Shown here piece by piece: positions 47,181 to 55,324 of a DNA stretch of 64,000 nucleotides. The translations under genes were made by a program, and so were the position numbers. Source of the stretch: Candidatus Eremiobacterota bacterium (GTDB lineage: Bacteria > Vulcanimicrobiota > CADAWZ01 > Ess09-12). Position 1 is the stretch's first letter, and the number at the start of each line of letters is the position of its first letter. The notes under the pieces were generated by a model, which saw only the letters and a list, made by a program, of their open reading frames with translations, ran no database searches and was not told where the DNA came from. The stretch is from the NCBI GenBank assembly GCA_031082125.1, contig JAVHLM010000013.1:110241-174240 (forward strand). The letters run 5' to 3'.

Positions 47181-47207
47181 AGCAGCGGCCCTGGAGGGGC
47201 GCGACCT

Positions 47208-48731
47208 ATGAAGAACAGCATTGTGTGGCTCTGCAGCTCCATAGGGGTCTCCTTCGGGTACCCGGAGCCGGAGCTTTACAGCATTGCTTCATTTCTCGGC
47301 AGGCAGGGCTTTCAGGTTCTCCTTGACCACCTCAGGATCGAGCTGTACCTCAGGCTGAAAGCGCTCTTTGAAGGCCATCCCTCCCTGGGCCTGCAAGCTC
47401 CTTCAAGGGGAAAGCTCTCCACGCGCCTTGACTTCGAGAGAGTGAACGGCCTTATGGAGGATTACCTCCATGGATGCCTTTATAAGCTCATTACCGGCAA
47501 GGATTTCATCGCGGACTTCCATGCCCGCCGGATGGACCGGGATCTTCTGCAGGCGGTCACGGCGCTGGTGCAGGACGGAGTGCTGGCGTGGAAGAGGGAG
47601 GTCCTGGCCGCAGGCCCCTCGATAGTGCTGATAGCCGTCTCACCGCGGAAAGTCCGGGAAGTTCTCAAGCATCATGAGTTCCCTTTTGTAGCAGAGATCA
47701 ATTTCCCCGCATATCTTTTTAACGAGCTCCACGGCGGAATTTCCTCCCTTTTTCTTCTTTATGCAAATATCTCCGTGGAGAATCTTGCCCTCGAGCTCAG
47801 GCAGCCAGGGCGCAGGGTAAATTTTGACATGGCCATCTGCAATGAGCCCTACGGCCCTCTCGAGGCGGTCCTGAAGGCATACCGCGCAGGCAGCGACCTT
47901 CCCACCAGCCTTCCGGGCACGCTCTGCCCCTCAAGGGACAATGGAAGCCTTAAAGTGAATCCTCACTGCTACGGGAGCACCATGGAATATGTAGTTCCCG
48001 ACTATTCTTACCTTTCAAGAAGTCTTTACCGCCAGATCTCGGGAGATTCCCTCCAGGTGATTGTGAACGGCTCGATGGGATGCCCCCTTGCATGCGCTTT
48101 CTGTAATGTGGAGCATCTCTACGGCCCTTACCGCCAGCGCAGTGCCGCGGACCTCGTGGAAGAGCTCCTCACATGCTCTTATAATTTCGGCATCAGGAGA
48201 GTGAGCTTCAATGACAGGATAATGAACGCCGACCCCGACAGGCTTGAAGAGCTCTGTAACGGCCTCATAGGAGCTGGCTTCAGGGGAACGTGGTTCTGCT
48301 ATGCCGCGGTGGATATTCCCCTGGAGATGCCGCTGCTGGAAAAGATGTGCAAGGCAGGCTGCAGCGCCATAACTTTCGGGATAGAATCTGGCTCTTCAAG
48401 AGTCCTCTCCCTCATGGGGAAGAGTTATGGAAGGGATGATGCGTCCCGGGCGGTGAAAAGAACCTTTGCGGCGGGGATTCCCGTCATCGCTTCCTTTATG
48501 ACCGATTTCCCCGGTGAGACCGAAGAGGATTTTTTTGAGACCCTCTCTTTCATCGAGGCCCATGCTGGCGAGATCGGGAATATCAGGCTCAACCAGTTTC
48601 AGCCTTATGCGGGCTCCCCTGTATTCCGCCGTCACGGCAATTACGGCCTCACCGCTGCCGATCTTGACAGGCCCTTTGAGCCAAGCCCACGGTTTGCAAA
48701 GCTCAGGGAATTTGTGGACTCCGGGAGCTGA
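47208..48731 (+). CDS. radical SAM protein with B12-binding-like N-terminal region
   Basis: The 507-residue product has a central radical SAM motif CPLACAFC (Cys292, 296, 299) in GSMGCPLACAFCN. ITFGIESGSSRVL and DFPGETEEDFFET follow; both are typical of the cobalamin-dependent/methylthiotransferase-like branch. The first 180 residues begin with a Rossmann-like SFGYPEPELYSIASFL segment as in B12-binding radical SAM proteins, but no DxHxxG cobalamin motif is visible. A GGAGGGG SD precedes the ATG by 9 bases. It starts 27 bases after giant gene 2 on the same strand with no terminator between, so cotranscription is likely. The substrate is unknown. Confidence 0.85.
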   Translation: MKNSIVWLCSSIGVSFGYPEPELYSIASFLGRQGFQVLLDHLRIELYLRLKALFEGHPSLGLQAPSRGKLSTRLDFERVNGLMEDYLHGCLYKLITGKDFIADFHARRMDRDLLQAVTALVQDGVLAWKREVLAAGPSIVLIAVSPRKVREVLKHHEFPFVAEINFPAYLFNELHGGISSLFLLYANISVENLALELRQPGRRVNFDMAICNEPYGPLEAVLKAYRAGSDLPTSLPGTLCPSRDNGSLKVNPHCYGSTMEYVVPDYSYLSRSLYRQISGDSLQVIVNGSMGCPLACAFCNVEHLYGPYRQRSAADLVEELLTCSYNFGIRRVSFNDRIMNADPDRLEELCNGLIGAGFRGTWFCYAAVDIPLEMPLLEKMCKAGCSAITFGIESGSSRVLSLMGKSYGRDDASRAVKRTFAAGIPVIASFMTDFPGETEEDFFETLSFIEAHAGEIGNIRLNQFQPYAGSPVFRRHGNYGLTAADLDRPFEPSPRFAKLREFVDSGS

Positions 48732-48741
48732 ACTTCGGCAC

Positions 48742-48770
48742 TTTACTCCGCCGTTCCCCTGTGATAAAAT
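48742..48770 (+). promoter_or_regulatory. sigma70 promoter with extended -10
   Basis: TTTACT (48742-48747), a 17-base spacer and TAAAAT (48765-48770) preceded by TGA make a strong promoter. It lies directly after the radical SAM gene and 40 bases before the next ATG, giving the glycan region its own transcription start. Confidence 0.65.
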
Positions 48771-48810
48771 AGGAAAAGCTGACCTTACGCGCTGCTGCGC
48801 GAGGAAGGTG

Positions 48811-50649
48811 ATGTATCCCCGAGTGAAGTGGCTGAAGCTATCCGGTGCGGCTTATTTCAAGGACCTCCTGGCGGTCCTGTTTTTCACAGGCATGTCGCTT
48901 CTTTTCACCTATCCCGGCATTGAATCATTCACCACCGATTTCATCGGCCACGGCAAGGACCTCACCATTACCATCTGGGGGGCATGGTGGTTCAAGTATT
49001 CCCTGCAGGCTCTTCACCAGTCCCCCTTTTTCTGCGATTATGTCTTTTATCCTCTCGGGCAGTCTCTTGGGCTCCAGGGCTTTTCCCTGGTGAATGTCTC
49101 TTTTTTTTACCTGCTCCAGGATTTTTTCTCACTTTCTGTCTCGTGGAACATCCTGACCATCGTGGATATGACCCTGCCGGCCCTCTCCATGTACTTTCTG
49201 GGAGTTTATCTTTTCAATTCCAGGGCGGCGGCGATGTTTTCAGCCATAATCTTCGCATACTGCCCCTGGATGTCGCTCCACGCAACGCAGCATATCTTTG
49301 ATGTATCGAGCTATTTTACCCTTCCGCTCTTTATCCTTGCCCTGATAAGGCACAGGCGGGAGGGGGGGCGCAGGTGGATTATCTGGGCGGGTTTCGTCTG
49401 GAGCCTCTCCCTCTATTGCTGCTTCACCACCCCGGCTTTCCTGGGCCTTATCTTCATGGTATATACTCTTTGGTCTATGGCGCAGCAGAGGGGCTCAGCG
49501 AGAAAAATCGCCGGTGATGCCCTTGCCGTGCTCCTGGTATTCCTGGTCTTCTCATCGCCCGTACTCTATAAGGCATTCTCCCAGCTCGCCATAGAAGGCG
49601 GCGGCAATGTGCACTGGATCAAGGCCGACGAGTTCTCCTTTGACCCGGGGGCGCTTTTTTTCCCGGGCTCGAACCACTTCCTCGCGGGGGCGTTCGTGAA
49701 AAATCCCTTCCAGTCCGCTGAGAACCTCGTGGAGACCACGAGCTTTTTCGGGTACTCGGCCCTTTTTCTCCTCGTGCTCGCCTTCATAAACAGGAAAAAA
49801 CTTGGGGATTTCCGCTTCTTTTTCTGGTCATTCCTGGTGTTTTCTCTCCTCTCCCTGGGGCCTTCCCTTCATCTCTTCGGATGGACAGGCGAGAGGCTCA
49901 TGGGAGCCTTTCACCTGGGCGGGGCGAAGATATCCATCCCCCTTCCTTATGCCGCTTTTTATTTTATCCCGCTGCTCTCCCAGCTCAGGTGGCCCGTAAG
50001 GCTCCTCATCGTGATGATATTCTCAGCAGCCGTGCTGGCAGCCTGGGCCCTTAATGAGCTCTTGCTGAAAAAAGCATCGACTCCCGGGAAAAGGCTCATC
50101 CTGTCACTTCTTTTCTGCTCCCTCATCGCCGTGGAGTTTCTTCCCATACCCTTTCCCACCACTTCCTCCCATGTTCCGCCGGAGCTTTCAATGATCACGA
50201 GGGATCGCGAGGACTGCACGGTGCTTTTTGTACCTCTCCAGTTCATGAGCGGCCTCTATAAAGTGGGCTTTCACACGGGCGAGGACATGTATTACCAGAT
50301 TTATCATCACAAGAGGCTGCTGTCAGGCTACATACCGAGGGTGCCTCTCAAGAAGCTCACTACCTTTGCAAAAACCAGGATCCTCGAGACAATTCTGCTC
50401 AACCAGCACCTCGATCAGCCCCAGGTGCCCAGCAATATTCTGGACTACCGGGAAGAGCTCAAAAAGCTCGGTGAGCTTGAGAGGACCGACCATCTTTACC
50501 GCAATGAGATAGTCTCCTTCTTTCACCTCAGGTACGTGGTGGTGATGGAGCCCCAGTACCTCAGGCACACGGCGGATTATGTCGAGAGGCTCTTCGGGGA
50601 ATACAAGGCCGTCGATAAAAGGCACATAAGAATCTACCGGATACCTTAG
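48811..50649 (+). CDS. polytopic membrane protein, GT-C glycosyltransferase-like
   Basis: The 612-residue protein has about a dozen hydrophobic segments and a soluble C-terminal domain of about 130 residues. I start it at ATG 48811, behind GAGGAAGG and 40 bases after a good promoter; the longer upstream frame overlaps the preceding gene. The first extracytoplasmic loop carries an Asp/Glu-containing stretch (YPGIESFTTDF...GKDLTIT), as in lipid-linked-sugar glycosyltransferases of the GT-C fold. HATQHIFDVSSYF and YPLGQSLGLQG resemble uncharacterised YfhO-like or mannosyltransferase-like proteins. Its neighbours GtrA and a GtrB-like transferase complete the classic three-part surface glycosylation set. 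Function by analogy only. Confidence 0.7.
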   Translation: MYPRVKWLKLSGAAYFKDLLAVLFFTGMSLLFTYPGIESFTTDFIGHGKDLTITIWGAWWFKYSLQALHQSPFFCDYVFYPLGQSLGLQGFSLVNVSFFYLLQDFFSLSVSWNILTIVDMTLPALSMYFLGVYLFNSRAAAMFSAIIFAYCPWMSLHATQHIFDVSSYFTLPLFILALIRHRREGGRRWIIWAGFVWSLSLYCCFTTPAFLGLIFMVYTLWSMAQQRGSARKIAGDALAVLLVFLVFSSPVLYKAFSQLAIEGGGNVHWIKADEFSFDPGALFFPGSNHFLAGAFVKNPFQSAENLVETTSFFGYSALFLLVLAFINRKKLGDFRFFFWSFLVFSLLSLGPSLHLFGWTGERLMGAFHLGGAKISIPLPYAAFYFIPLLSQLRWPVRLLIVMIFSAAVLAAWALNELLLKKASTPGKRLILSLLFCSLIAVEFLPIPFPTTSSHVPPELSMITRDREDCTVLFVPLQFMSGLYKVGFHTGEDMYYQIYHHKRLLSGYIPRVPLKKLTTFAKTRILETILLNQHLDQPQVPSNILDYREELKKLGELERTDHLYRNEIVSFFHLRYVVVMEPQYLRHTADYVERLFGEYKAVDKRHIRIYRIP

Positions 50650-51113
50650 CCTTGTGGAGGGGGCCCCGGCTCCACGCTGTCATGCTCCCGGAAGCTCCAG
50701 TACTTGTTGACAAAATATGAGATGACGGCACAGATAAAGATGCTGATGAGACCTGCCCGGTAGGCGTCAATATGGGCCATCTCGACGAAGAAGGCGGTGA
50801 TCAGGAGTCCCAGGAAGGCCGAGACCACGTAAAAGGAGGCAAACTTCGCATACTCTGCCGCGAAGGGCCCCTTGGACCTGAAGGTCCAGTATTTGTGCCA
50901 CAGGAATGCGTGGGTGATGGCCACCACGTTGCTCAGCACTGACGAGGCGAGGTAATGGAGCTTGAAGAAATAAAGGAGCGCCGCGTAGCTTCCATAGCCC
51001 ACAGCGGTGTTCAGTATGCCTATGGCGGCGTAACGGAGGGCTTCTTTAAGGTTCTTTTCCTGGTTTCTTGCTTTCAGAGTATCCAATTCCCCTTGAGTTC
51101 CCTTCCTTCCCAT
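50646..51113 (-). CDS. GtrA-family membrane protein
   Basis: GtrA proteins are small four-span membrane proteins thought to flip polyprenyl-linked sugars. Residues after the charged N-terminus show the family pattern: RYAAIGILNTAVGYGSYAALL, HAFLWHKYWTFRS, a third hydrophobic segment, and the closing ISYFVNKYWSFRE. The start is uncertain. The ATG at 51113 coincides with the -10 box of a good promoter and cannot be on that transcript. A downstream TTG at 51086, after AAGGGG, would then be the start; a longer upstream frame to 51215 is unlikely. It converges with the GT-C-like gene, overlapping it by 4 bases, and is divergent from the GtrB-like gene. Confidence 0.85.
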   Translation of the reverse strand: MGRKGTQGELDTLKARNQEKNLKEALRYAAIGILNTAVGYGSYAALLYFFKLHYLASSVLSNVVAITHAFLWHKYWTFRSKGPFAAEYAKFASFYVVSAFLGLLITAFFVEMAHIDAYRAGLISIFICAVISYFVNKYWSFREHDSVEPGPPPQG

Positions 51114-51139
51114 TATAGCTGAAAATCGCTTTTTATCAA
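51112..51139 (-). promoter_or_regulatory. promoter of the GtrA gene overlapping its apparent start
   Basis: On the minus strand TTGATA (51139-51134), a 16-base spacer and TATAAT (51117-51112) form a near-consensus promoter. Its -10 box includes the AT of the first in-frame ATG. A transcript would begin inside the currently obvious coding start. Confidence 0.6.
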
Positions 51140-51255
51140 GGGCAGGCTGCCTCCCCTGCGGAATATTTAAAGGAACGCCGCGGATCGGCGCCGGTGAAGC
51201 AGGAATTGAAAGCACCGCTGATAGAATTTACCAATCGAGGCCCTGTGGCAGTCAC

Positions 51256-51261
51256 TATAAT
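51256..51261 (+). promoter_or_regulatory. -10 box for the GT2/SDR/radical SAM operon
   Basis: TATAAT lies 22 bases before the ATG of the GtrB-like gene. No -35 box stands at the right distance (a TTTACC is 23 bases upstream), so use of this element is uncertain. Confidence 0.35.
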
Positions 51262-51282
51262 GAATACTCAGGGTTTTACGCC

Positions 51283-52227
51283 ATGAAGCTTATCAGTGTC
51301 TTCACCCCCTGTTACAATGAGCAGGACAATGTGGAGTCCATTTACAGGACGGTGAAGGAGATATTCCAGTCAATGCCCCAGTATCGCTATGAGCACGTGT
51401 TTATCGACAACGCGTCGCGGGACAGGACCGTCGAGATACTGAAAGATCTGGCCCGCAATGACCGCAGTGTCAAGGTGATAGTCAACACGAGGAATTTCGG
51501 CCATATCCGGTCGCCCTACCATGGCCTGCTTCAATGCAGCGGCGATGCAGTCATTTACATGGTCGCCGATTTTCAGGATCCCCCGGAGCTCATGCCCGAA
51601 TTCCTGAAAAAATGGGAAGAAGGCGCCAGGATAGTCATCGGGGTCAAGGAGAAAAGCAAGGAATCGCCTGTCATGTTTGCCGTAAGGAGGCTTTATTACT
51701 CCCTGATCGGCAAGCTGTCAGAAATAGAGCTTATCAAGAATTTTTCAACCTATGCCCTTTATGACAAAGAGGTCCTCGAGGTGCTGAAAAAAATCAACGA
51801 TCCCTTCCCTTACCTGAGAGGGCTCATCTGCGATCTCGGGTTCTCCAGGGCCGAGGTGAAGTACACGCAGAACAGGAGGGAGAGAGGCATTACCAGCAAT
51901 AATTTCTATACTCTTTATGACAATGCCATGCTGGGGATCACGAACCATTCCAAGGTGCCTCTCAGGATTGCCACATTCAGCGGGTTTGTGCTCTCCATAG
52001 TATGCCTCCTCGCGGGCCTGGGCTACCTGGTGTATAAACTCATCCGCTGGAATGATTTCCAGCTTGGATTGGCACCGATGATAATCGGACTTTTCCTGTT
52101 TTCATCAATGCAGCTGTTTTTCACGGGCATTCTCGGCGAGTATATCGGCGCCATCCATACCCAGGTGCTGAAAAGGCCCCTGGTGATAGAAAAGGAACGG
52201 ATAAATTTCGACTCTGATCCGGAGTAG
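51283..52227 (+). CDS. GtrB/DPM1-like family 2 glycosyltransferase
   Basis: The 314-residue protein transfers sugar from a nucleotide donor to polyprenyl phosphate by family analogy. The GT2 domain starts VFTPCYNEQDNVESIY and has DNASRDRTVEIL. Its metal-binding segment is MVADFQDPPELMPEF (D-x-Q-D-P-P, the DPM1/GtrB signature), followed by the TYALYDKEV acceptor region and NRRERGITSNNFY. Two C-terminal membrane helices (about 230-255 and 270-295) carry the usual GEYIGAIHTQVLKRP ending. It heads an operon with the SDR and radical SAM genes and lies opposite the GtrA gene, its expected flippase partner. Confidence 0.92.
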   Translation: MKLISVFTPCYNEQDNVESIYRTVKEIFQSMPQYRYEHVFIDNASRDRTVEILKDLARNDRSVKVIVNTRNFGHIRSPYHGLLQCSGDAVIYMVADFQDPPELMPEFLKKWEEGARIVIGVKEKSKESPVMFAVRRLYYSLIGKLSEIELIKNFSTYALYDKEVLEVLKKINDPFPYLRGLICDLGFSRAEVKYTQNRRERGITSNNFYTLYDNAMLGITNHSKVPLRIATFSGFVLSIVCLLAGLGYLVYKLIRWNDFQLGLAPMIIGLFLFSSMQLFFTGILGEYIGAIHTQVLKRPLVIEKERINFDSDPE

Positions 52228-52234
52228 GTCTCTC

Positions 52235-52993
52235 ATGGAGAATATTTTCAGTGTTTCCGGGAAAGTTGCTCTCATCACGGGAGGGAGGCGTGGCCTCGGG
52301 AAAGCCATGGCCCTGGGCCTTGCCCGGGCAGGGGCTTTGGTTGCCGTCGCTGCCCGGAGTGACAATCCAGGCGATCTGGAGAGGGAAATCGGCGATGCCG
52401 GGGGCAGGCTCTTTTACCTCCCGGCAGATCTGCTCAAGCCCGATGAGCGCATGGGCCTTGTTGACCGCGTGGCTGCCCATTACGGACGCCTGGACATCCT
52501 GGTGAACAACGCGGGCCTGCAGCACCGCGCCCCGGCACTTGATTACCCGCTTGCCCAGTGGCATGATGATTTTGAGCTAATGCTCACGGCAGTGCTTGAC
52601 CTGTCGCAGCAGGCGGCAAAGGTCATGATACCCCGGGGTGGCGGCAAGATAATCCATATTGCCTCCATAAGCAGCTTCCAGGGGGCGCGGCAGATCGTGG
52701 GATATGCCGCGGCGAAGCACGCCCTTGTGGGCCTCACCAAGTGCCTTGCCAATGAGTGGGCATCTTCTCACATAAACGTGAATGCCATCGCGCCGGGCCT
52801 CTTTGTTACCGAAATGGCCTCCCACGTAAGCAGCGACCCTAAAAAATCAGCGGAGCTTCTTGGAAGGATACCATCCGGCAGGTTCGGCGAGCCTGAGGAC
52901 ATGATCGGCCCCGTGATATTCCTCGCAAGCGACGCGAGCAGGCATGTCCATGGCCACGTGCTCCTTGTCGATGGCGGATGGATGGGACGGTAA
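52235..52993 (+). CDS. short-chain dehydrogenase/reductase (classical SDR)
   Basis: This 252-residue NAD(P)-dependent oxidoreductase has TGGRRGLG at 15-22 (cofactor loop), NNAG at 91-94, a serine in IASISSFQG near 143-150, and the catalytic YAAAK at 157-161. NAIAPGLFVTEM follows. The overall pattern is closest to gluconate 5-dehydrogenase or 3-oxoacyl-ACP-reductase-type SDRs. Its GGAGTAGG SD overlaps the end of the GT2 gene, and its stop overlaps the next ATG (TAATG). It probably reduces or oxidises a sugar intermediate of the glycan pathway. The exact substrate is not identifiable. Confidence 0.88.
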   Translation: MENIFSVSGKVALITGGRRGLGKAMALGLARAGALVAVAARSDNPGDLEREIGDAGGRLFYLPADLLKPDERMGLVDRVAAHYGRLDILVNNAGLQHRAPALDYPLAQWHDDFELMLTAVLDLSQQAAKVMIPRGGGKIIHIASISSFQGARQIVGYAAAKHALVGLTKCLANEWASSHINVNAIAPGLFVTEMASHVSSDPKKSAELLGRIPSGRFGEPEDMIGPVIFLASDASRHVHGHVLLVDGGWMGR

Positions 52994-54027
52994 TGGATAC
53001 CTCAAAGGAAGCAAGAAAGATCCAGGCAAAGGACCTGCGCTGCAGGGAGCGGCAGCCTCTCGAGGAGGTCATCCCGCTTCCGGCCCCTTTCGTGGTCTAT
53101 GTCGAGCCCGCCAATCTCTGCAATTTCAAATGCATCTTCTGCCCCACGGGCGATAGCGAGCTGATAAAGAAAGTCGGGCGTCCCAGCGGTGTGATGTCCA
53201 TGGAGCTCTTCAGCCGCATCGTGGAGAACCTGAAGGAGTTCGGCGTGAAACTGAAGCTCCTGAGCCTCTACAAGGACGGCGAGCCGCTGGTGAACAGGCA
53301 TTTTCCCCTGATGGTGCACATGGCGAAAGAGGCAGCCATTGCGGAAAAAATCTGGACCAAGACCAACGGCGCCCTGCTGAACCCCGCCCTCAACGAGGAG
53401 ATCATCGATGCCGGCCTTGACATGATCTGCATCTCCGTAGAGGCCGTCACCGCCGAGGGCTACAGGAAGGTCTCAGGAGTCGATATTGATTACGATGCCT
53501 TCCGTGAGAACATAAGGGATCTTTACCGGCGCCGCGGGAAATGCGAATTGTATATCAAGATTCTTGATTACGGCCTGTCAGAAGAAGAGCTTGACAAATT
53601 TTATTCCGATTTTAAGGGAATAGGCGATTTCGTGGGCGTGGAAAAGCCCATGGGCTGGTCATATTCCAGCATCAAGGACTTTACTCTGGGCACCAATCCC
53701 GACACGTACGACGGCCTTCCCTTCACCCCCAAGGAAGTCTGCGCTTACCCATTCTACGTGCTGGCCATCAATTTCAACGGCACCGTCTCCCTCTGCGGCA
53801 ATGACTGGTCCCACAGCACCGTCGTGGGCGACGTCACCAGGGAGTCCCTCAGGGAGATCTGGCACGGCAGGCGCCTCTTCAGGTTCCGCAAGATGATGCT
53901 TGAAGGGAGAAGGCATGAGAACCGCGCATGCGGCGACTGCTATTACCTCAAGATAGTGCCTGACAACATCGATGATCACCGCGCCATGATCCTGGAAAAG
54001 CTCGAAAAAGCAAGAAGGGAAGAGTAG
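52993..54027 (+). CDS. radical SAM/SPASM protein
   Basis: The 344-residue enzyme has its Fe-S motif CNFKCIFC at Cys43, 47 and 50, preceded by YVEPANLC. A C-terminal SPASM-like region follows: CAYPFYVLAINFNGTVSLCGNDW, IGDV-like VVGDVTRESLREIWHG, and RACGDCYYL. I chose the ATG at 52993, which overlaps the SDR stop by one base and follows GGATGGGACGG; an in-frame ATG 15 bases upstream is less well placed. Related enzymes occur in surface-polysaccharide loci and as sugar dehydratase or epimerase-type SPASM proteins, so a carbohydrate substrate is plausible. Confidence 0.87.
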   Translation: MDTSKEARKIQAKDLRCRERQPLEEVIPLPAPFVVYVEPANLCNFKCIFCPTGDSELIKKVGRPSGVMSMELFSRIVENLKEFGVKLKLLSLYKDGEPLVNRHFPLMVHMAKEAAIAEKIWTKTNGALLNPALNEEIIDAGLDMICISVEAVTAEGYRKVSGVDIDYDAFRENIRDLYRRRGKCELYIKILDYGLSEEELDKFYSDFKGIGDFVGVEKPMGWSYSSIKDFTLGTNPDTYDGLPFTPKEVCAYPFYVLAINFNGTVSLCGNDWSHSTVVGDVTRESLREIWHGRRLFRFRKMMLEGRRHENRACGDCYYLKIVPDNIDDHRAMILEKLEKARREE

Positions 54028-54075
54028 CACGCAGGCTCCTCTTCCCGGATGATCAGCGGCGCGGCATGTGCCGGC

Positions 54076-55167
54076 TCAAATCCCCCTGTTATAAATAATC
54101 GATTTCAGTGAAGGTGTGCTCGCGTAAGGGCTGTCTATCATGTCAATCATGATGGGCTGATCCTTGGCGCATGGCTTCAGCAGGATCTCTCCCGACATCA
54201 GCTCCCTGCATGAGATCTGACCTTTCTGCAGGGGGATCGCAAGGTAGACGTCCTCTTCCATGTTTTCGTAAAGTATCACATAGCCTTCGGGCATGTCCTT
54301 CTTCGCATAGACGCCTCTCACCAGGGCGTTCAGGTAGGAGATTTCCTTGTCGGAGTTGACGACTCTCGTGGTGGGGCTCCCGCCGCACATCTCCCTGGCC
54401 TTGTGGTACGCCTTGAACCACACATCTATCTGCTCGGCGCTGGAGCAGTACGGCGACATCTTTACACCGTCAAATTCCACATCAATGTGCCTCTCAAAGG
54501 TCCTGGCTCCTTTTGCATAGGCTATCATCATGGAAGAGGTCCAGTCAGAGAATTCATGGGTCGAAAAACCAATCGTGTGGTGGGGATAGCGGTTCAGAAG
54601 AAAATCTATCTGGTTGAGCTCCAGGTCGCGGTCCTCGGTGGGATAAAGTGAGACACAGTGGTTTATGGCCAGGGGGACGTGCCTGTTCTCGAAGAATGAC
54701 ACGAGGTCATCAAGGTCCTTCAGAGAGGTGCCGCCTGTGGAGGCAATGACAGGCTTCTTGGTCCTGGCGATTTTTTCTATGAGGGGCCAGTCATTGATGT
54801 CGGAGCTGGCGACTTTCAGGATGGGGATGCCCAGCTCGGTGCACAGGTCCACAGATTTTTCATCGAAGGGCGTGGCCATGGGAGTGCAGCTGCTTTTCCT
54901 TATGGAGTCAACGAGGACGGCATATTCATCCTTGGTGAGCCTTGTGTCAAGGGTCTTCTTGATGTAGCGGATGTCGGTCCTGTCACGGAAATCCTTGTGG
55001 ATGAAGGCGTCAACATCTCTTATCTGGAGCTTTATCGCCCCCCTCACGTTGTTGAAGCGCACCATCTGGGAGTGCTCCATGATGATTCTCAGGCCCCTGT
55101 CAACCTTGCCCAGGTGGTTGTTTGCCATCTCGAGCACGAAGAGATCTTCGAAAATGTCTCTGTTCAT
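54076..55167 (-). CDS. NeuB/SpsE-like sialic (nonulosonic) acid synthase
   Basis: These enzymes condense phosphoenolpyruvate with an N-acylated hexosamine to make a nine-carbon acidic sugar. The TIM-barrel start is FVLEMANNHLGKVDRGL. GAIKLQIRD, TPFDEKSVDLCTELGIPILKVASSDI, PVIASTGGTSL, NHCVSLYPTEDRDLEL, IGFSTHEF and the metal-ligand region FERHIDVEFDGVKMSP follow in the family order. A C-terminal antifreeze-like SAF domain begins near residue 285. The ATG at 55167 follows GGGGGGA. The length of 363 residues is normal. No CMP-sugar synthetase or UDP-GlcNAc 2-epimerase lies in the window, so the rest of the pathway must be elsewhere or differ. Confidence 0.9.
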   Translation of the reverse strand: MNRDIFEDLFVLEMANNHLGKVDRGLRIIMEHSQMVRFNNVRGAIKLQIRDVDAFIHKDFRDRTDIRYIKKTLDTRLTKDEYAVLVDSIRKSSCTPMATPFDEKSVDLCTELGIPILKVASSDINDWPLIEKIARTKKPVIASTGGTSLKDLDDLVSFFENRHVPLAINHCVSLYPTEDRDLELNQIDFLLNRYPHHTIGFSTHEFSDWTSSMMIAYAKGARTFERHIDVEFDGVKMSPYCSSAEQIDVWFKAYHKAREMCGGSPTTRVVNSDKEISYLNALVRGVYAKKDMPEGYVILYENMEEDVYLAIPLQKGQISCRELMSGEILLKPCAKDQPIMIDMIDSPYASTPSLKSIIYNRGI

Positions 55168-55324
55168 TGTTATCCCCCCTGCAGTATTCTCTGGTAAGTA
55201 ATTATAAGGCCGTCACTTCAGTTCCTGCAAGACGACCGAGATGCCCCGGGAGAAGGAATTAGCGGGCAGCCTCAGGAAAAGAACACAGGTCCATGGAAGA
55301 AAAATCTTTTGCGGGGAATCACCC

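Noticed and set aside
48514..48810. Upstream extension of the GT-C-like gene
   Set aside because: It overlaps the end of the radical SAM gene in another frame and crosses a strong promoter; the ATG at 48811 has its own SD.
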